A program made the position numbers and the translations under genes. This document shows positions 59,905 through 64,000 of a DNA stretch of 64,000 nt, piece after piece. Origin of the DNA: Oscillospiraceae bacterium (lineage in GTDB: Bacteria > Bacillota > Clostridia > Oscillospirales > Ruminococcaceae); contig CACZDM010000001.1 in NCBI GenBank assembly GCA_902779915.1, forward strand, positions 124,001 to 188,000, in the 5' to 3' direction. A model generated the notes under the pieces. It was not told the DNA's origin, did not search any database, and saw only the letters and a list, made by a program, of their open reading frames with translations. How positions within the stretch are numbered: the first letter of the stretch is position 1; the number at the start of each line of letters is the position of its first letter.

Positions 59905-60653
59905 AAAAAAACCTCCTGAGCTTTAAAAACCGGGCCATCCTTACAAACGTGCGCCGATTGTTTTTTCCCTTCCTTATATATGATGCATTGGCAGCCCAAA
60001 CACGCCCCAACTCCGCAAGCCATCCGCTCTTCCATGGAAATTTCACAAAATATTTTAAAATTTTTGGCTATTTTGGAAATTTCTTTCAGCATGGGTTTGG
60101 GGCCACAGGCCGCAATTCTCGTGAAATCGTCGCTTTTAATTGACTCGAGTAAAAATTTTGTGACAAGTCCTTTTTGTGAATACGTCCCGTCATCAGTGCA
60201 AACAATGGTTTCTCCATGTTTTAGAAAATCTTGCTCTAAAATAACCAAATCCTTGGTTTTAAATCCGATTATTACTCTGGCCGACCTTGCGCGCTTGGCA
60301 AGCTCCAAAAGCGGGGGAGTTCCAATTCCTCCTCCAACAATCAACAATTTTTCGTTTGAGTCAATTTTTTTAAAGCCATTGCCGAGCGGCCCAACAACAT
60401 CCACATTTTTCCCAACGTCCCATTTTGCCATTTTCGAGGTCCCCTTGCCGACGACCGAAAAAACAATCCTGAATGAATTTTCAAATATTTCGCATATTGA
60501 AATCGGGCGTCGCAATGTGAATCCTTCGATGAATATATTAACAAATTGGCCTGGTTTTGCGGCTTTTGCAATCAAATCACATTCCAAAACAAAGCTATAT
60601 ATTCCTCTTTGTAATAAATCTTTTTTTATAATCCTGGCAGTCGTTTTAAACAT
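59901..60653 (-). CDS. pyrK: Dihydroorotate dehydrogenase B, electron-transfer subunit
   Basis: A 250-residue subunit with FAD- and NAD-binding domains (FTLRRPISICE, GPLGNGF, LLIVGGGIGTPPLLELAK) and a C-terminal cysteine cluster for the 2Fe-2S centre (MACGVGACLGCQC...HVC). It passes electrons from PyrD to NAD+. ATG 60653 follows GGGAG; an in-frame start at 60665 is part of that site. Confidence 0.94.
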   Translation of the reverse strand: MFKTTARIIKKDLLQRGIYSFVLECDLIAKAAKPGQFVNIFIEGFTLRRPISICEIFENSFRIVFSVVGKGTSKMAKWDVGKNVDVVGPLGNGFKKIDSNEKLLIVGGGIGTPPLLELAKRARSARVIIGFKTKDLVILEQDFLKHGETIVCTDDGTYSQKGLVTKFLLESIKSDDFTRIAACGPKPMLKEISKIAKNFKIFCEISMEERMACGVGACLGCQCIIYKEGKKQSAHVCKDGPVFKAQEVFL

Positions 60654-60682
60654 AATATCTCCCATTTGTAATAAAATTTTAA

Positions 60683-63600
60683 CTAAATTGTTGTTATATC
60701 AATCATTTCAACATTATCTATGTTTTTCTTGGTTTTTAAGCTTCTGACGAGGGCGTTTGCCGTGTCGATTGACGTCAGGCAAGGAATTGAAAGCTCAACC
60801 GTTTTTCGCCTGATTTTAACGCTGTCTCTTGCGGGATTTCGCCCTTTGGCTGAAGTCGATATAACATAACTGATTTTTTTGCTTTCAATCAATTTTAAAA
60901 CATTATTTTCCCCTTCGTGTATTTTTTGGATAGCATTACAAGGAGTCATATGTTTGTTCAAAAATGCAGCAGTTTTTGGCGTCGCGAAAAGTTCAAATCC
61001 GAGTTCTCGAAAATTTCGCGCAAGTTCAACGCAATCCGGCTTATCAGTGTCACGGACGGTTATTAAAACGCATTTGGGGTTAGATTTTTGATCATCATGA
61101 TCCATATTATATCCCGCAGCCATCAAGCCTTTAACAAGCGCTTCTTCAAAATTTTTTGCAATTCCCAAAACTTCTCCGGTGGATTTCATCTCGGGACCAA
61201 GCTGAGTGTCGACATTATGAAGCTTTTCAAAGCTAAAAACTGGAACTTTAACCGCAACATATTCGCCAGCTGGATATAATCCTGTTCCAAATCCCAAGTC
61301 TTTAAGCTTTTGCCCAAACATGATTTTTGTCGCCAGGTCAACCATTGGAACCCCTGTCACCTTGCTAATATATGGGACTGTCCTTGAAGATCTGGGATTA
61401 ACTTCAATAACATATACATCATCATTATATACAACATACTGAATGTTTATCAAGCCTTTAACTTCGAGGGAAATTGCCAGCCTTTTGGTGTATTTAACAA
61501 TTTTTTCTTTTATTTTAGACGACAAATTTTGAGCAGGATAAACTGATATCGAATCCCCCGAGTGAATTCCGGCGCGCTCAATATGCTCCATAATCCCCGG
61601 AATCAAAAAGTCCTCTCCATCACATATCGCATCAACCTCAACCTCAATTCCCATAACATATTTGTCGATTAAAATTGGATATCCCAGCTTGTTTTTAACA
61701 ATAATTTCGATATATTCATAAATATCCTTGTCAGAGTGAGCAATAATCATATTCTGCCCCCCCAAAACATATGACGGCCGCAAAATCACGGGATATCCCA
61801 ATTTTTTGGCTGCTTCTATGGATTTTTCACAAGTTTTCTCAAATTTAAGATTGTTTTCATAATTTTTATCATCAATATCTTCTGGCGCGGGGGAAATTTC
61901 TGGCTCAAAAACACTAGAACTTTTAGGACGAGGAATTCCACATTTTTCAAGCAGTTTATCAAATTTTTCGCGGTCTTCAGCTATATCTATCGCTTCGGCC
62001 GAGGTTCCCAAAATTTTAATCCCCATATCATCCAAAGCTTTGGTCAGTTTTATTGCCGTTTGCCCTCCAAACTGAACAACAACTCCCAAAGGCTTTTCAG
62101 TTTCTATGACATTTTCGACGTCCTCAATCGAAACAGGGTCAAAATATAGACGGTCTGCAGTGTCAAAATCCGTCGAGACTGTTTCAGGATTATTGTTGCA
62201 TATTATGGCTTCATAGCCCATATCCTTCAAAGCCCAAACGCAATGAACGCAGCAATAGTCAAACTCGATCCCTTGCCCAATTCGAATTGGCCCAGACCCC
62301 AAAACCAAAACCCTCTTGTTTTGGCCCTCGCTCGGATGAACAAACTCCAAAGCCTCATTTTCATCATCATATGTCGAATAAAAATATGGCGTTGTTGCTG
62401 CAAATTCCGCAGCACATGTGTCAACCATTTTAAAGGCCGCAGGCTTTTTGTTGCCTATTTTAGTTTTTGAAAACTGCTCAATTGTCGAATCCAAAAATCC
62501 CATATTTTTTGCTTTTATATATAAATCTTCGGTTAATTCACATGTTTTGAGTTTATGTTCAATATTTGCTAGATTGCGAAGTTTATATAAAAACCATCTG
62601 TCAATCTTGGTTATTTCATATATTTTATCAATCACATCGCTTGTCAGATATTCTTTCATTTCAGCCACAGCAAAACAATCTCTTTTAAGCGCTTCATAAA
62701 CCGCAAATATTCGCCTGTCGTCAACAATTTTCAACTGTTCAAAAAGCTGATCCATGCTCAAGTTTTCATATTCCGGCAAACCTAGCGTTTCAAGGCCAAG
62801 CTCCGCCCCTCGAACCGACTTCATTATGGCCTGTTCAAACGAGGGCGCAATGCTCATAACCTCTCCGGTTGCTTTCATCTGAGTCCCAAGAGTTCGCTTA
62901 GCATACACAAATTTGTCGAAAGGCCACTTGGGGAATTTAACAACAACATAGTCAAGCGACGGCTCAAAACAGGCATATGTTGTCCCTGTGACTTGATTGA
63001 CAATCTCATCAAGTGTATATCCTATTGCGATTTTGGTTGCAACTTTTGCGATCGGATATCCAGTGGCTTTTGAAGCAAGAGCTGATGAACGCGAAACCCT
63101 GGGGTTGACTTCAATAACGCCATATTCAAATTTATCGGGATTCAGAGCAAACTGACAGTTACAGCCCCCTTCAACTTCAAGCTTATTAATTATATCTATT
63201 GATGCTTTTCGAAGAAGCTGATATTCCTTATCGGAAAGGGTTAGCGCCGGAGCAACAACAATGCTATCGCCAGTGTGGACCCCAACGGGATCAAAATTTT
63301 CCATGGAACAGACTGTGATGACGTTGGATTTTGCGTCCCGAATAACCTCAAATTCAATCTCCTTCCAGCCTGAAACGCATTTTTCAACCAGTATTTGATT
63401 AATTGGAGACTGCATCAATCCATTTTGCGCAATCTGCAAAAACTCTTCCCTGGTTTGGGCAATTCCCCCTCCAGTCCCCCCCAAGGTGAATGCTGGGCGA
63501 ATGATCGCTGGCAGGCCGATTGTTTCAAGACATTTTAGCGCATCATCAACTTTTTCAACAACACAAGACGCAATGCATGGCTTGCCAATCTCTTTCATGG

Positions 63601-64000
63601 TTTTTTTAAAAAGCTCGCGATCTTCAGCTCTGTCGATTGTTTCAGGACGCGCCCCCAAAAGCCGAACTCCTCGACTTTCTAAAAATCCGCTTTTTGCAAG
63701 TTTCATGGAAATTGTCAGGCCCGTTTGGCCGCCAAGAGTTGAAAGCAGGCTGTCTGGCTTTTCGAGGTCGATTATTTTTTCAATTGATTTTTCCAGCAAT
63801 GGTTCTATGTATATGTGATCTGCCATTTTTTTATCAGTCATTATAGTTGCAGGGTTTGAATTAACCAAAACAACCTCAAGCCCCTCCTCTTTAAGCGCCC
63901 TGCAAGCTTGAGTCCCTGCATAGTCAAATTCAGCTGCCTGACCAATAACGATTGGCCCTGATCCAATAACCATAACCTTTTTAATGTCTTTATTTATCGG
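60683..64000 (-). CDS. carB: Carbamoyl-phosphate synthase large subunit (5' end outside window)
   Basis: Partial gene; 1105 codons are visible and the frame runs off the window at 64000, with IGSGPIVIGQAAEFDYAGTQ near the start, so only about ten residues are missing. Two ATP-grasp halves are present (ARPETIDRAEDRELFKKTM and TSAEAIDIAEDREKFDKLL regions; second half from about residue 555 with VLGSGPIRIGQGIEFDYC). The C-terminal methylglyoxal-synthase-like regulatory domain follows. It makes carbamoyl phosphate for pyrimidines and arginine and precedes pyrK and pyrD. Confidence 0.97.
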   Translation of the reverse strand, partial: PINKDIKKVMVIGSGPIVIGQAAEFDYAGTQACRALKEEGLEVVLVNSNPATIMTDKKMADHIYIEPLLEKSIEKIIDLEKPDSLLSTLGGQTGLTISMKLAKSGFLESRGVRLLGARPETIDRAEDRELFKKTMKEIGKPCIASCVVEKVDDALKCLETIGLPAIIRPAFTLGGTGGGIAQTREEFLQIAQNGLMQSPINQILVEKCVSGWKEIEFEVIRDAKSNVITVCSMENFDPVGVHTGDSIVVAPALTLSDKEYQLLRKASIDIINKLEVEGGCNCQFALNPDKFEYGVIEVNPRVSRSSALASKATGYPIAKVATKIAIGYTLDEIVNQVTGTTYACFEPSLDYVVVKFPKWPFDKFVYAKRTLGTQMKATGEVMSIAPSFEQAIMKSVRGAELGLETLGLPEYENLSMDQLFEQLKIVDDRRIFAVYEALKRDCFAVAEMKEYLTSDVIDKIYEITKIDRWFLYKLRNLANIEHKLKTCELTEDLYIKAKNMGFLDSTIEQFSKTKIGNKKPAAFKMVDTCAAEFAATTPYFYSTYDDENEALEFVHPSEGQNKRVLVLGSGPIRIGQGIEFDYCCVHCVWALKDMGYEAIICNNNPETVSTDFDTADRLYFDPVSIEDVENVIETEKPLGVVVQFGGQTAIKLTKALDDMGIKILGTSAEAIDIAEDREKFDKLLEKCGIPRPKSSSVFEPEISPAPEDIDDKNYENNLKFEKTCEKSIEAAKKLGYPVILRPSYVLGGQNMIIAHSDKDIYEYIEIIVKNKLGYPILIDKYVMGIEVEVDAICDGEDFLIPGIMEHIERAGIHSGDSISVYPAQNLSSKIKEKIVKYTKRLAISLEVKGLINIQYVVYNDDVYVIEVNPRSSRTVPYISKVTGVPMVDLATKIMFGQKLKDLGFGTGLYPAGEYVAVKVPVFSFEKLHNVDTQLGPEMKSTGEVLGIAKNFEEALVKGLMAAGYNMDHDDQKSNPKCVLITVRDTDKPDCVELARNFRELGFELFATPKTAAFLNKHMTPCNAIQKIHEGENNVLKLIESKKISYVISTSAKGRNPARDSVKIRRKTVELSIPCLTSIDTANALVRSLKTKKNIDNVEMIDITTI

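Overview
This 64 kb window is AT-rich and comes from an endospore-forming, low-GC Gram-positive bacterium, most likely a gut or animal-associated clostridium of the Oscillospiraceae/Ruminococcaceae type (taxon inferred). The evidence is a gpr-spoIIP sporulation pair, a bacterial V-type ATPase operon, the LL-diaminopimelate aminotransferase route to lysine and cell wall, an alpha2-type glycyl-tRNA synthetase, GG-leader peptides and consensus sigma-A promoters that often carry a TGA-TATAAT extended -10. There are no rRNA or tRNA genes, no CRISPR array and no intact insertion sequence.

Layout. 1-3.2 kb: a leader with a short peptide ORF and competing hairpins, then a three-gene ABC importer. 3.2-9.7 kb: a GG-leader peptide gene and two paralogous cell-surface proteins facing each other around a VOC-family gene and a YfhO-family membrane protein. 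10.4-18.2 kb: recJ, rel, a metallo-hydrolase, then cysE-tcdA-cysK. 18.2-20 kb: a cluster of GG-leader peptides with related tails. 20.3-27.2 kb: mscS facing a dapF-dapL-malQ-glgP operon. 27.6-32.8 kb: an exported beta-helix repeat protein, a DUF1653 gene, glyS, a nitrile-hydratase-like-leader peptide and a ferredoxin. 32.9-37.8 kb: a carbohydrate ABC importer, ATPase gene divergent from permeases and binding protein. 37.9-41.4 kb: pheS-pheT. 41.8-50.9 kb: a Nif11-like-leader peptide gene and nine V-ATPase genes. 51-52.5 kb: a second GG-leader peptide cluster. 52.9-58.9 kb: gpr, spoIIP, an M23 peptidase, birA, a phosphoesterase, two conserved small proteins and ruvX. 59-64 kb: carB (cut by the window end), pyrK and pyrD.

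The most unusual content is a scattered set of 13 small genes or remnants encoding leader-plus-core peptides that end their leaders in VAGG-type double-glycine motifs. They use at least four leader types (short Lys-rich, MTFKEY-type, NHLP-like, Nif11-like), and the window holds no matching peptidase/exporter or modifying enzyme. One subfamily shares a DDHS[DN]HS tail motif. A second theme is a degenerate dispersed repeat of about 200 bp in seven copies, several lying just upstream of promoters. Third, the leader at 202-440 has the architecture of a translation-coupled attenuator.

How the genes work together: the housekeeping blocks are ordinary operons (stringent response, cysteine synthesis, lysine/peptidoglycan plus glycogen breakdown, sugar import, V-ATPase, sporulation, pyrimidine synthesis). 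The peptide genes and surface proteins fill the gaps between them and are probably the fast-evolving, secreted part of the region. All functions are inferred from sequence motifs read by eye; no database search was run.
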